This document shows, piece by piece, positions 16,529 through 25,574 of a stretch of DNA of 64,000 bases. Made by a program: the position numbers and the translations under genes. The notes beneath the pieces are model-generated. The model searched no databases. It saw nothing but the letters and a program-made list of their open reading frames with translations, and was not told the DNA's origin. Positions within the stretch are counted from its first letter, which is position 1. Each line of letters opens with the position of its first letter. Source of the DNA: Algoriphagus mannitolivorans DSM 15301 (lineage in GTDB: Bacteria; Bacteroidota; Bacteroidia; Cytophagales; Cyclobacteriaceae); assembly GCF_000429425.1 (NCBI RefSeq), contig NZ_AUBV01000014.1, positions 1 through 64,000 of the forward strand, in the 5' to 3' direction.

Positions 16529-17903
16529 TGTTTTCTACAAAGTACATGAGAATGTCCCCTTTATTTTTGGCCGAGACTTCTCCTCGGGGCTCAAAATCAA
16601 ATTCATCTTTGCAGGCCAGATAAGTGGTGTGGGAAACATTCACTTTTCCTGCTATGGAGCTGGATTCCATTCGGGAGGCGGTATTGACTGGGTCTCCCCA
16701 AATATCGAAGGAGAATTTTTTCAAGCCCACAACACCTGCTACCACAGGGCCCGAATTTATTCCCACCCGGATCCGGAAATACTCTCGAAGGTGTTCTGGT
16801 TTTTGCTTACGGTATTCCTCTATAAAATCCCTCATTTCCAAACCAGCTCGGATTACATTAGCCGGATTCCCTCCTTCTCCGGTGACCCCTGAGGCGCTCA
16901 TGTGAGCATCCCCGATGGTTTTGATTTTTTCCAGGCCGTATTTGGTGGTGATGGTATCGAAATTTCTAAAGCAATGATCCAATTCCGCGACAAGCTCTTC
17001 GGAAGAAATGGCTGAGGAAAACTTGGTGAAGTTCACAAAATCCGTGAACATGATGGTAGCATTTTCCTGAAGCTTCGCTTTGGCAAATCCGTTTTTCTTG
17101 AGCTCGTCGGCAGTGTCTTTGGGCAAGATGTTGAGCAAAAGATCTTCGGATCGTTTTTTCTCGATGGACAGTTCCTGATTTCGGATTCTCAGATCCTTGG
17201 TTCGCTCAGCCACTCTTAATTCCAACTCATGATTGTAAGCTTCCAATTCTTGGTTGGCTCTTTCCAAACTGGCATAGAGCCTGGCATTGGCGAGACCGGC
17301 TTCCAAAAATCCTCCAATGGCGATCAAGGTGTCCATGTCGCCTTCATCCAAAGGCGGATAAAAAGGCCAGGCTTCCTGATCCCTGCCGCTGATTAGCCAG
17401 CTTTCTATATTCCTCTGAACCCGGATAGGTACGGCAATAAAATTTGGAAGGAGCAAGGACTCACGAATCAGTTCGTGGATGGGATTAGGTTCGGATTTTT
17501 GATGACAGAGAAAAGCCCGGATTAATTCCTGATCGGAGGCTTGGGAAAAGTTGATTCTTTGGCTGGAAATATCCTTTTCTTCCGGCTTTTGGTATCCTAA
17601 TAGAAATTTGGGATAAAACTCCATCGGTTGATCCTGACTTCTCCAGAGAACGATGGTTTTGTCCATTTTGAGCGTGATATTGATCAATTCCAGGACATTG
17701 GTAAAGAATTCCTTTTCGTGGATTTGCTGGCCAAAGACATCATGCAAAGCCGACAAAATGGTAAATCCGTTTTCTTTCTGGGTGAGTTTTCTTTTGAGTA
17801 GAGAGATCGTGGAATCACTTCGGATATTTTGACCCGCTACTTCATCTGACAGCTTTTTGTAATAGGCTAGTTGTCGCTTTAACTCCTCTTCAGACACGTT
17901 CAT
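16506..17903 (-). CDS. Soluble GAF-coiled-coil adenylate cyclase
   Basis: A cytosolic 465-residue protein: a short helical lead, a GAF-like sensory domain (about 45-210), a coiled coil (211-260) and a class III cyclase domain (about 275-460). Catalytic residues are complete: metal ligands D288 and D332, adenine-selecting K328 and D400, and N407 and R411, so the product should be cAMP. Its ATG overlaps the stop of the FIST gene by ATGA, pointing to tight coupling. The FIST protein probably senses a small ligand for it. The GAF call is weaker than the cyclase call. Confidence 0.9.
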   Translation of the reverse strand: MNVSEEELKRQLAYYKKLSDEVAGQNIRSDSTISLLKRKLTQKENGFTILSALHDVFGQQIHEKEFFTNVLELINITLKMDKTIVLWRSQDQPMEFYPKFLLGYQKPEEKDISSQRINFSQASDQELIRAFLCHQKSEPNPIHELIRESLLLPNFIAVPIRVQRNIESWLISGRDQEAWPFYPPLDEGDMDTLIAIGGFLEAGLANARLYASLERANQELEAYNHELELRVAERTKDLRIRNQELSIEKKRSEDLLLNILPKDTADELKKNGFAKAKLQENATIMFTDFVNFTKFSSAISSEELVAELDHCFRNFDTITTKYGLEKIKTIGDAHMSASGVTGEGGNPANVIRAGLEMRDFIEEYRKQKPEHLREYFRIRVGINSGPVVAGVVGLKKFSFDIWGDPVNTASRMESSSIAGKVNVSHTTYLACKDEFDFEPRGEVSAKNKGDILMYFVENKKILPFD

Positions 17904-19141
17904 TTCTTTACTAGTTCACTAAACAAACACAATACCCCTGTCCAATCCAATACTTGCAGTACTCCTGCTATCGGAGCCAATTCTCCTGCCTCATAGATTC
18001 CCAGCAGAGGGAATTCGTGATTAATTTCTGCCTGGATATGCCGAATGTCTTCATCGGTCTGATTGGAATAGGCCGCAGCCCTCCCTGAACAATTAATATA
18101 AAGGGCAAAAATTATCTTTCTTCCAGAGGCATTTACCTGATCAATCAATTTTCGGGTTCTTCGGCCTACATATTCCATTTCGAAGCTTCTCCGCATCAGC
18201 TGAATCTCCATTCCGGGTTCCAAGTCCATTTCGGCCATATACAGACCTCTGGAGGCGGTATCTACCCCGACGCACATTCTGTTGATGTAATTTCCCGGAT
18301 TGTATTCTGCCCATTTATCTCCGGTATTTTTTCCCAGGGTGACAAAGAATTTCACCTCTTGAGGATTTTCCTTGAGGTCTTCTCCGAGGATATCAATGAC
18401 CACATCCAAGGCAGGTTGGTGATCCAATTCCAGAATGCTGGCCCCTTTGACGGAGGTGACAGTATGGTAGGCACTCACGGGCTGGCAGCCATGCATTATC
18501 TGGTAATCCATCTGGATATTGCCGGTCATTAAAAGCGCCATGGCAGCATTTTGAGTCATTTTCTTTTCAAACCACTGGTAGGTAGGTTTAAATCTCATGT
18601 CTCCGAGCATTCTGGCGCCGATTACTTTTGGCCAATTCTTAAGAGTCTCATTCATCCCTTTGATGAAAGGAGTGCCGTAGTTCATCCTGAATTTTCCTTC
18701 CAGCCTATTTACTGCATCGAATAAGAGCAGCATTTGAGGCTGGGATTGGTACTTTTTGGCCTGGATTTGCTCTCCCAAGCCACGGCCAGTCTCATACTCC
18801 TGAAAGGCGATCCCTTCTTGGATGAAGAGGTCAAAAGAAACTTCGGCATTTCCCCACACGCCCACGACCGTCTGATAGCCATCATAGCCAAATTGATCAT
18901 TGCTGCAGGTGCCGTTTGCGTAGCCACCGAAAAACAGGGTGTCTTTTCCAACATGAGATTTTACTCCTTCAAAGAAATCCTTCGGATCATGTCTGGAAGT
19001 ACAGAACAAAAAACAAAGCTGGACCTTCTCTTTGGGAAGTCCAGCTTTGGACAAAGCAATGCCAGCTGCAAGCATTCCTGCTTTCAGGGAATTAGAGGAT
19101 TCGGAAAACCCTACCCCAAAAGAGGACCCTTGATGACTCAT
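17900..19141 (-). CDS. FIST-domain sensory protein
   Basis: A 413-residue soluble protein made of a FIST N-terminal domain (about 20-220) and a FIST C domain (about 230-390, with NCSGRAAAY and LGIYEAGELAPI near the end). FIST domains are predicted small-ligand sensors, often encoded beside cyclases, kinases or chemotaxis proteins. There is no membrane segment or output domain, so it must act through a partner, most simply the cyclase whose start overlaps its stop. It begins 6 bp after the OsmC gene, forming a three-gene unit. Confidence 0.88.
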   Translation of the reverse strand: MSHQGSSFGVGFSESSNSLKAGMLAAGIALSKAGLPKEKVQLCFLFCTSRHDPKDFFEGVKSHVGKDTLFFGGYANGTCSNDQFGYDGYQTVVGVWGNAEVSFDLFIQEGIAFQEYETGRGLGEQIQAKKYQSQPQMLLLFDAVNRLEGKFRMNYGTPFIKGMNETLKNWPKVIGARMLGDMRFKPTYQWFEKKMTQNAAMALLMTGNIQMDYQIMHGCQPVSAYHTVTSVKGASILELDHQPALDVVIDILGEDLKENPQEVKFFVTLGKNTGDKWAEYNPGNYINRMCVGVDTASRGLYMAEMDLEPGMEIQLMRRSFEMEYVGRRTRKLIDQVNASGRKIIFALYINCSGRAAAYSNQTDEDIRHIQAEINHEFPLLGIYEAGELAPIAGVLQVLDWTGVLCLFSELVKK

Positions 19142-19147
19142 GTTTTC

Positions 19148-19714
19148 CTATTCTTCTATCACAACTTCTGTTGTGACCCTCAATGGAAGTTCAATGGTGT
19201 TTTTGATAGGAGATTTTTTATCAAGGGTTTCCTTAGACTTGATCAGTTGCTCCTTGCTTGCCCCATTTTTGCCTTTCAGGGTAACTTTGTAGTGTAAGTC
19301 CAAAGGACCATTGGGTTTGCTTCGGTCCAGGCCCAGCACCCCGTGGATGTCAAAATTAACCTGGACTTCTACGTTGATTTTTTCAAGTTCTGTCCCAAAA
19401 AGAGCCGCATTAGTGGCAATTCCTGCGGTAAGGCAGCCACAAAGGGCTGATGCAAGGTATTCCACCGGATTGGGATGCTCATCTGTTCCGCCCAATACGG
19501 CTGGTTCATCTACCATAAGATGAAACTTACTGGCCTCGCTGCGGATGTTTTGGCCGTTTGAAAAAAGCTCTGAAACCGTTACTGAGGCCTTGGTTCCTCC
19601 TTTCCATTCGGACTTTGCCTGAAATTGTACTTTAGCAATTGCTGGATCTCCTTGAATTGCCCCTACTAGTGATTGGATGTTGTCGAGATCGACACCGTTT
19701 ACAATGTTTGCCAT
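19148..19714 (-). CDS. OsmC-family protein lacking the second cysteine
   Basis: An OsmC/Ohr-fold protein of 188 residues, counted from ATG 19714 (MANIVNG); the longer frame upstream is hydrophobic and unlike the family. The first reactive Cys is present in the helix ALCGCLTAG. At the place of the resolving Cys the sequence reads DKKSPIKNT, with Ser instead, so classical peroxide reduction by a Cys pair is doubtful; a binding or thiol-sensing role is possible. It is the first gene of the FIST/cyclase operon and divergent from the VioB-like pair. Confidence 0.85.
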   Translation of the reverse strand: MANIVNGVDLDNIQSLVGAIQGDPAIAKVQFQAKSEWKGGTKASVTVSELFSNGQNIRSEASKFHLMVDEPAVLGGTDEHPNPVEYLASALCGCLTAGIATNAALFGTELEKINVEVQVNFDIHGVLGLDRSKPNGPLDLHYKVTLKGKNGASKEQLIKSKETLDKKSPIKNTIELPLRVTTEVVIEE

Positions 19715-19852
19715 GGTCAAAAATTGGGTTAAAAATTTGAAAATTAGAGAATTGAATATAATGAAATTCAATAGGAAGCCAAGAATATAGTATATTGATT
19801 GACTATAAAATATTTCAACCGCCAATTTGTTTGGTACTAAATTTTTCTCCAA

Positions 19853-21547
19853 ATGTCACAAAAAGATACCTCTAAAATTCAATTAGACGCCGAACTTCAC
19901 CAAATGCTTCAAGTAATTGGGGATTCAGCAAAAGATGAACTCACCGAAATTATTTTTTCACTCCTAAAGCAAGCAAGCACCACTGAACATCTCTTGGCGA
20001 TGCAGTATTTGTTTACCTGCTTTACCATGAAAAAATACCCCGAGGAGTTTGAGGATTACATTCCGGGTTCCACGGATCCCAAGCAGCAGCAAATCAATCA
20101 AATCCGATTAGCACAGGTGGAAAAGATCCGGAGGTGGGAGGCAAATATGCTGATGGTGTCTCGGGAAGAGATGACCCACCTCTGCTATGATCAGAATTTA
20201 TTGGCCATTTTGGGAAAAGATCCATACCTATTTAGGCCTAATTTCCCGGTACCGGCTGAGTCATTCCCTCTTGCCAAGCCAGTGAACCTGATGCCATTTT
20301 CCAAAGCTGCCATAGAAATTTACCGGTTTTGGGAAAAGCCCGATCACCTACCTGTTCCAGACCCGGTATGGGCAGAAGGACTTCCGGAGCATATCAAGCC
20401 TTTATATTCAATACCCCATGAGGATCCGATTCTTCATGACCCCCAAATAGCCACTCAGGAAGCATTGGACTTCCTCAAAGGATTTTTGAACAAGACTGTT
20501 CCTCAGGATCATTTAGACCAAATCCATGATCCCTTGACCAATGGCTCTTATTTCAAAAGCATTGAGAAGCTGTACACTTTTATCCAGATCTACATGACTT
20601 TGGGGATTAAATACAAGATTTTGGAAGGTCAGAATATGGAAAGGATCGTGGATGAGCATTACGGATTTAATATTTCGCTCAATCCATTGGTTTTAGGCCA
20701 ATATGAGAAATATATCAATGAAGCGATTGTTCAAATCATCGAAGAGGGGGAAGGTGTTTGGGGAACACCTCCCGCACTAGGTAGCCACTTTTGGGTGTTC
20801 CAGAGTATTTTGGATGATTTGGAAAATGTGGGAAAGGATACCGGACTCCCTTTTGAGCCAGCACTTCCGGTCGTTTGGAACCCGGCCTATATTGTTAGCA
20901 ATGAATTCCATCTGGTAAGTTGTAATCCTGACTACGCTCAAGCAGGCCCAACGATAATTACCAATACCGTGGCAAAAGATGCCATGGCCCTGTTTAATAA
21001 GGCCTATTCGGTGATGGTTCGTATGCTCAGTGGATTTTTTGGGTATTATGAAATCGACCAGACGACAGGCATCAGACCTCCTCAGGTCAATGCCTATTTC
21101 CAGACAGTATTCTATCCCTTTATGACTAACGTCATTCGCCCATTGGGTGAAATGATCTGCCGCCTTCCAGCTGATGAAACTTTTGTTCCCAATGGAGGAA
21201 AAGTTCCAGATCGATGTGCAGGGCCGGACTTCATGCTACAGATTCCCCAACAGGATTTTGAAAAGATCAAATCTGAGACGGCGCCTTTCACCAAACCTGA
21301 AGAATACCTGAAAATTTTCACAGAAATGGAAGAATCTGCTGCAAAACTGGCTACTGCTTGTAAAGCTCGGGGTTACCACATGGCGTTTTATAAACAGGAG
21401 GATGCCAGAGACTTTGACGTATCTTTTACCTATTTGTCAGAAAATATGCACCGGATTGGGCAAAACTTCTTGGCCTATTGGAATGGTGAAATGGTAGCGC
21501 CAGTTTCATCCAAAGGATTTCAAAATTATTCTTCCACTTTTAATTAA
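19853..21547 (+). CDS. VioB C-terminal-like ferritin-fold protein
   Basis: A 564-residue protein with a ferritin-like helical bundle. Likely metal ligands are E45 (TTEHLLAMQYLF) and E106/H109 (REEMTHL), the ExxH of diiron bundles. Further blocks resemble, from memory, the C-terminal half of VioB, the iminophenyl-pyruvate dimer synthase of violacein synthesis: a GEG turn, a SHF motif, PFEPALP, and a late VIRPLGEMI helix with DRCAGP. VioB itself is about 1000 residues and carries an extra N-terminal half. The next gene, 8 bp away, may be that half. The reaction here is unknown. Confidence 0.8.
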   Translation: MSQKDTSKIQLDAELHQMLQVIGDSAKDELTEIIFSLLKQASTTEHLLAMQYLFTCFTMKKYPEEFEDYIPGSTDPKQQQINQIRLAQVEKIRRWEANMLMVSREEMTHLCYDQNLLAILGKDPYLFRPNFPVPAESFPLAKPVNLMPFSKAAIEIYRFWEKPDHLPVPDPVWAEGLPEHIKPLYSIPHEDPILHDPQIATQEALDFLKGFLNKTVPQDHLDQIHDPLTNGSYFKSIEKLYTFIQIYMTLGIKYKILEGQNMERIVDEHYGFNISLNPLVLGQYEKYINEAIVQIIEEGEGVWGTPPALGSHFWVFQSILDDLENVGKDTGLPFEPALPVVWNPAYIVSNEFHLVSCNPDYAQAGPTIITNTVAKDAMALFNKAYSVMVRMLSGFFGYYEIDQTTGIRPPQVNAYFQTVFYPFMTNVIRPLGEMICRLPADETFVPNGGKVPDRCAGPDFMLQIPQQDFEKIKSETAPFTKPEEYLKIFTEMEESAAKLATACKARGYHMAFYKQEDARDFDVSFTYLSENMHRIGQNFLAYWNGEMVAPVSSKGFQNYSSTFN

Positions 21548-21555
21548 AGTTTTTC

Positions 21556-22599
21556 ATGGCAACATTATCAATTTCTTTTGAGGGGTTTTTTCAGTGCAGG
21601 TTAGCCACAGATCCCGATCCTTCCAATGAACAAAGAGGACTGAGTGGATTTACGTATTCCGTAGCTGGAGAGACGCTCTTGGATCCTTCCATCTGGTCTC
21701 AGGCAAAGGATATAGAAAAAGCTTATGGCAAGAAGGACGAGGCTTTTCTTGACCCTCTTAGGTCCAATCCCCAATTTGACATCAAGAATATCCGAGAGGC
21801 TTCTCCGGACTTTGAGGTTTACAATTCCCGTGGAATAGGGATCAATGTCACCTCGGTCAAGGTGGATGGGGAGACAGCGCTGGATTTGGAAGGAAAATTA
21901 AAAGGAGGACTCTGCAGGTTTGCCAATCGCCCCCAATCCAACGGGCCATTTAAAGGACCGATTTTCGAAGGGAGAAATCAGATAACTTCTGATGGGGATC
22001 CCGATAGGTTTACTGTCAATCCTTTTCTTTTCACCATTTCCACTCCAGATGATTCCAAACAGGTGTTGAGCAGATTTGATCCCTTGTCAATTAAATTTCC
22101 GGATTACAAGTTGTATCAACTATTTCCCAATGATGAAGTGGACAGAAGGCTACCTACTCAGCGTTTTGCCTTATCCAATGAAGGTTTGGCCCAAATCGGC
22201 CAATCTCAGGAAAGCCTGAATACATTCTTTCAAAATAGAATGAACTGGCTGAAGGGAAAAATCGTGGAGGCCGAAGCTGCCAAAAAACCCGCTTTGGCAG
22301 AGGCTTACCAATCAAGGTTGTATGCTGTCAACTTCTTTACTCAAGCCACAGGTCCAACGGTTCTTGCTAATCGTCTTCTTAGTAGAATTCCCCTAAGACA
22401 ATTGTATAACCATACCATCCGAGGCACCGCAGCTATGGCCCCTCCTCCATTTGTGGATCCGGGTTTTTTTGCTCCCTATGTCATTGATATGGACAAAGAA
22501 TGGGAAATCCTCTATTACTTAGGTCAATACGATGGAGACTTAATGGCGGGGTGGTGTAGCGGGACTTTGGATTTACCCTTGAAAGTCCTCCCATCTTAA
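21556..22599 (+). CDS. Partner of the ferritin-fold protein, possibly VioB N-terminal-like
   Basis: A 347-residue soluble protein without a signal peptide. Its opening (ISFEGFFQCR, then VAGE) and the later VTSVKVDGE block look like the opening of VioB (IHFRG..., AGE, V..V..DG), by eye only. It follows the ferritin-fold gene by 8 bp and a terminator comes right after it, so the two form a closed operon. If the resemblance holds, the pair is a VioB-type enzyme encoded as two chains in reversed order. Otherwise it is a family I do not recognise. Confidence 0.7.
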   Translation: MATLSISFEGFFQCRLATDPDPSNEQRGLSGFTYSVAGETLLDPSIWSQAKDIEKAYGKKDEAFLDPLRSNPQFDIKNIREASPDFEVYNSRGIGINVTSVKVDGETALDLEGKLKGGLCRFANRPQSNGPFKGPIFEGRNQITSDGDPDRFTVNPFLFTISTPDDSKQVLSRFDPLSIKFPDYKLYQLFPNDEVDRRLPTQRFALSNEGLAQIGQSQESLNTFFQNRMNWLKGKIVEAEAAKKPALAEAYQSRLYAVNFFTQATGPTVLANRLLSRIPLRQLYNHTIRGTAAMAPPPFVDPGFFAPYVIDMDKEWEILYYLGQYDGDLMAGWCSGTLDLPLKVLPS

Positions 22600-22632
22600 A
22601 CAAATCTTTTCCTTTGGTAAAATTTATATCCT

Positions 22633-22662
22633 AAAAGCCGATCATATTGAGCGGCTTTTTTA
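22633..22662 (+). terminator. Terminator of the VioB-like operon
   Basis: AAAAGCCG (22633-22640) pairs with CGGCTTTT (22652-22659) around an 11-nt loop, followed by more T. Confidence 0.85.
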
Positions 22663-22776
22663 GGTTTATGGATAAGGATTGTCTTTTCCTTAAGTTCAAT
22701 TTTATGTATATCCGCATTATTACCAGTAGGCCGTACGCTATGAATAAAATCTCGCTTGAAGTTCAGTTCTAGTCAG

Positions 22777-22797
22777 CTTCGGTCTTCGGACTTCCGA
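22777..22797. repeat. Three tandem heptamers of the CTTCGGN type
   Basis: CTTCGGT, CTTCGGA and CTTCCGA follow each other without gaps and end in GACCG, which can pair with CGGTC at 22780-22784 to form a small hairpin. It may be a member of a dispersed intergenic repeat family. Confidence 0.4.
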
Positions 22798-22917
22798 CCG
22801 CCAAGCCAAAGGAATTTTGGATTGTGGTGCAATTGCGGATAATCATATTCTATTTTAAACATCCGAGAGGAAGGCTTTCAATTCCCTCTTAATTTTTGAT
22901 TATTGTATTTTCACAAA

Positions 22918-23994
22918 ATGAGCAAAAACGTACTTGGCGTTGTTTTTCTTTTCCTTCTTGCTTTTGGCAGCTTGGCTCAAGAGCAAGAAAAACCTTCTGC
23001 ATTTCGGTTTTCGGCGTTTTTGAATCTCTACCATGGCCATGATTTCAATGGGCCAACTACCGAAAAACGGCTCCCATTTCTGTACAATCATACCCGGCAT
23101 GCAAAACCTGCTGTTAATCTAGCTCTACTTGCGGGGACTTATGAGTCCGGTAGATTTCGGGCCAATTTAGGAATTCAGCAGGGGACTTATGTGGCCGATA
23201 ATTTAGCCTCTGAACCGGATCTTCTGAAATGGATCCATCAAGCTAATGTGGAGTATGCTTTGGATTCGGAAAAAACACTTTGGCTGGAAGCCGGCGTACT
23301 GCCTTCTCATATTGGCTTTGAAAATGCCATTTCCAAGGAAAACCTTACCCTATCCAGATCCATGATTGCGGAAAACAGTCCCTATTTTGAAACAGGCTTT
23401 AAGTTGGGATGGCAAGCTGATGAAAAGTGGTATTTAGCCTTTCTTTACTTAAATGGCTGGCAGAGAATTCAGCCGATACAAGGGGTCAATAAACCTTCAT
23501 TTGGTACACAAGTGAGCTACACCCCGAACTCAACCACGACCTTGAACTGGAGTACTTTTTTGGGGACAGACAGTGGGATCGAGGCCGGGACGTATATTTA
23601 TTTCAGCAATATGTATGGGATTTTTTCTCCGGGAAAAAAATGGAAATTGATAGCAGCCTTGGACGTGGGCAACCGGGTCAATGAGCTTACCTCCAATCAG
23701 TCCTGGTGGGGCACTTCCTTGATCGTCCAGTATAATTTTTCCGAAAAATTGTCTTCAGCGATACGGTGGGAGTATTTTGACGACCCCTTCCAAGGCATTT
23801 CTTTTTCCTTCTTCGATCAGGGCTTGGAGGTGGGAGGTGTTTCTCTCAATTTAGATCGCAAACTGGGAAATTGGGGAATGATCAGACTGGAGGGAAGATA
23901 TCTGGATTCACCCAACCCTTTGTACCAAGGTAATTCAGACCCAAAATCTGACAACTTATTTGTTTTGGGCTCATTTTCGGTTTTTTGGAATTAA
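22918..23994 (+). CDS. Outer-membrane beta-barrel porin (BBP2/OmpL-like)
   Basis: A signal peptide (cleaved near GSLAQ-E) is followed by alternating short amphipathic strands ending in an aromatic-rich C-terminus (FSVFWN), typical of an outer-membrane barrel. Phrases such as WLEAGVLPSHIGFENAISK and YFETGFKLGW match the recalled BBP2 porin group. I start at ATG 22918, next to the signal peptide, rather than at the TTG 15 bp upstream. The stop overlaps the photolyase stop on the other strand by 4 bp. Substrate unknown. Confidence 0.8.
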   Translation: MSKNVLGVVFLFLLAFGSLAQEQEKPSAFRFSAFLNLYHGHDFNGPTTEKRLPFLYNHTRHAKPAVNLALLAGTYESGRFRANLGIQQGTYVADNLASEPDLLKWIHQANVEYALDSEKTLWLEAGVLPSHIGFENAISKENLTLSRSMIAENSPYFETGFKLGWQADEKWYLAFLYLNGWQRIQPIQGVNKPSFGTQVSYTPNSTTTLNWSTFLGTDSGIEAGTYIYFSNMYGIFSPGKKWKLIAALDVGNRVNELTSNQSWWGTSLIVQYNFSEKLSSAIRWEYFDDPFQGISFSFFDQGLEVGGVSLNLDRKLGNWGMIRLEGRYLDSPNPLYQGNSDPKSDNLFVLGSFSVFWN

Positions 23995-25520
23995 AGCTCT
24001 TCTAACCGATTTAGGTAATCCTCCGCCTGGTCCAGAATCTCCTGCTTGTTTCCCATTTTATCCAAGGTGCGGTACATCATGCCGATTCTCGGATTTTTCT
24101 CCAAAAGCTCCCGATTCCTGGCATAAAAATGCCAGTAGAGGCTGTTGAAAGGACAGGCGTTCTTTCCGACTTTTTCCTTGTGACTGTAGGCGCAGTGATC
24201 GCAATAATTACCCTGCTTTTTGATGTAATTGGCTGAAGAAACATAAGGCTTGGTTCCCACAATCCCTCCGTCTGCAAATTGGCTCATGCCACGGGTGTTG
24301 GTGATTTCCACCCATTCAATGGCATCGATATAAATCCCCAAGTACCAAGCATCCACCTCGTCGGGATGGATTCCTGCCAGTAAGGAAAAATTGCCTGTGA
24401 CCATCAAGCGCTGAATATGATGAGCATAAGCATAGTCTAAAGATTGTTTTATGGACTGACTCAGGCAGTTCATTTTGGTTTTTCCAGTCCAAAACCAATC
24501 TGGGAGTTTTCGCTCATTGCCAAAGAAATTTAGTTGGGCGAAATCTGGCATTTTTGCCCAATAAATTCCCCTCATATACTCCCTCCAACCGATGATCTGC
24601 CGGATAAATCCCTCCACTTGGGAGATAGAAATCCGGTCTTGGTTTTCCTTCCAATATTCCTCCACTTTCTGAACAACTTCAAGAGGGCTGATCATTTTAG
24701 TGTTTAGGGAAAAACTCAATCTGGAGTGGAACAGGAAAGGATCCCAAGTAGTAAGGGCGTCTTGGTAAGAGCCAAAATTCGGAAGGAGATTTTCACAGAA
24801 ATACTCCAATACCTCCAAGCTTTCCTCTCTCGAGACAGGCCAAGTGAAATTCTCCGGATCGATAGTTCCGATGGTTTTTACTCCGGATTTTTCCAGGATT
24901 TCAACCATATCAGTGACTCTTTTGGGGTGTAGCTTTGCTTTTCGCAGAAGCTTTTTGTCTTTCAGGGCTTGCCGGTTATCCTGGTCGTAGTTCCATTGCC
25001 CGGTGATGGGTTGTTTTCCTTCCATCAGGATATCGTATTTCTTCCTCATTTCTCTATAAAAGGTCTCCATGAGGTAGGTTTTTTTCCCTTCAAAGAAATC
25101 TTTCAAGAATTCCCTAGAAGTAAGGAAATGCGCGGTATCAACTGCTTCCGTGTTGATTTCAAGAGATTTCGCAAGGGTTCTCAGTTGCTGATCCAATCTG
25201 TATTCATCCGGGAGTAGGTATTCAAATCTGGTAAATCCCTCTTCTTTGATCAGGGAGTGGATCTGCATGGAAAAATCCTGTTGGTTTTTGGGGTCATCAA
25301 GTTTGAAATAGAGAACCTGATGGCCTTTTGACCGAAGCTCTTCTGCAAAATTCCGCATAGCGAGAAAAAATCCCACCACCTTCTGAATGTGGTGATTTAC
25401 ATAATCCGTTTCTTGCCGGACCTCCATCATCAGGTAGCTGACGGATTTGTCTGTGGATTCGAACCAAGGATGCTGACCATTGAGTTGGTCGCCGAGAATC
25501 AGTCGTAGGGTTTTGGACAT
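23991..25520 (-). CDS. Iron-sulfur bacterial cryptochrome / (6-4) photolyase (PhrB/CryB class)
   Basis: A 509-residue member of the FeS photolyase class. The four cluster cysteines are visible at 352, 440, 443 and 456, two residues offset from those recalled for Agrobacterium PhrB. The FAD-binding region is marked by RQIIGWREYMRG and the helix with GMSQFADGG. It should repair (6-4) photoproducts with light or act as a photoreceptor. The start is odd: ATG 25520 directly abuts the T-tract of a terminator hairpin (25521-25552), while a TTG at 25559 would read in frame through the hairpin. Confidence 0.93.
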   Translation of the reverse strand: MSKTLRLILGDQLNGQHPWFESTDKSVSYLMMEVRQETDYVNHHIQKVVGFFLAMRNFAEELRSKGHQVLYFKLDDPKNQQDFSMQIHSLIKEEGFTRFEYLLPDEYRLDQQLRTLAKSLEINTEAVDTAHFLTSREFLKDFFEGKKTYLMETFYREMRKKYDILMEGKQPITGQWNYDQDNRQALKDKKLLRKAKLHPKRVTDMVEILEKSGVKTIGTIDPENFTWPVSREESLEVLEYFCENLLPNFGSYQDALTTWDPFLFHSRLSFSLNTKMISPLEVVQKVEEYWKENQDRISISQVEGFIRQIIGWREYMRGIYWAKMPDFAQLNFFGNERKLPDWFWTGKTKMNCLSQSIKQSLDYAYAHHIQRLMVTGNFSLLAGIHPDEVDAWYLGIYIDAIEWVEITNTRGMSQFADGGIVGTKPYVSSANYIKKQGNYCDHCAYSHKEKVGKNACPFNSLYWHFYARNRELLEKNPRIGMMYRTLDKMGNKQEILDQAEDYLNRLEEL

Positions 25521-25552
25521 AAAAAAGGGCTTTCCATAATGAAAAGCCCTTT
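25521..25552 (-). terminator. Terminator after the PorP operon, touching the photolyase start
   Basis: AAAGCCCTTT (25543-25552) pairs perfectly with AAAGGGCTTT (25524-25533). The minus-strand T-run ends at 25521, one base before the photolyase ATG. It closes the PorP/SprB-repeat unit. Confidence 0.8.
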
Positions 25553-25574
25553 CTCCCAATCATTGTTTAAAAAG

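Larger units (their letters stand above)
22600..22917. other. Intergenic stretch with terminator and short tandem repeat
   Basis: The 318 bp hold the operon terminator, then a GC-richer patch with the heptamer repeats, and the promoter region of the porin. I see no small gene or RNA. Confidence 0.6.

Noticed and set aside
19786..19807. TATAGT/ACTATA inverted repeat between OsmC and the VioB-like gene
   Set aside because: Six-base AT-rich arms with a 10-bp gap are expected by chance in such a region.
25445..25465. GATTCGAACC, similar to a tRNA T-arm
   Set aside because: It is inside the photolyase coding sequence and no tRNA acceptor or anticodon arms surround it.
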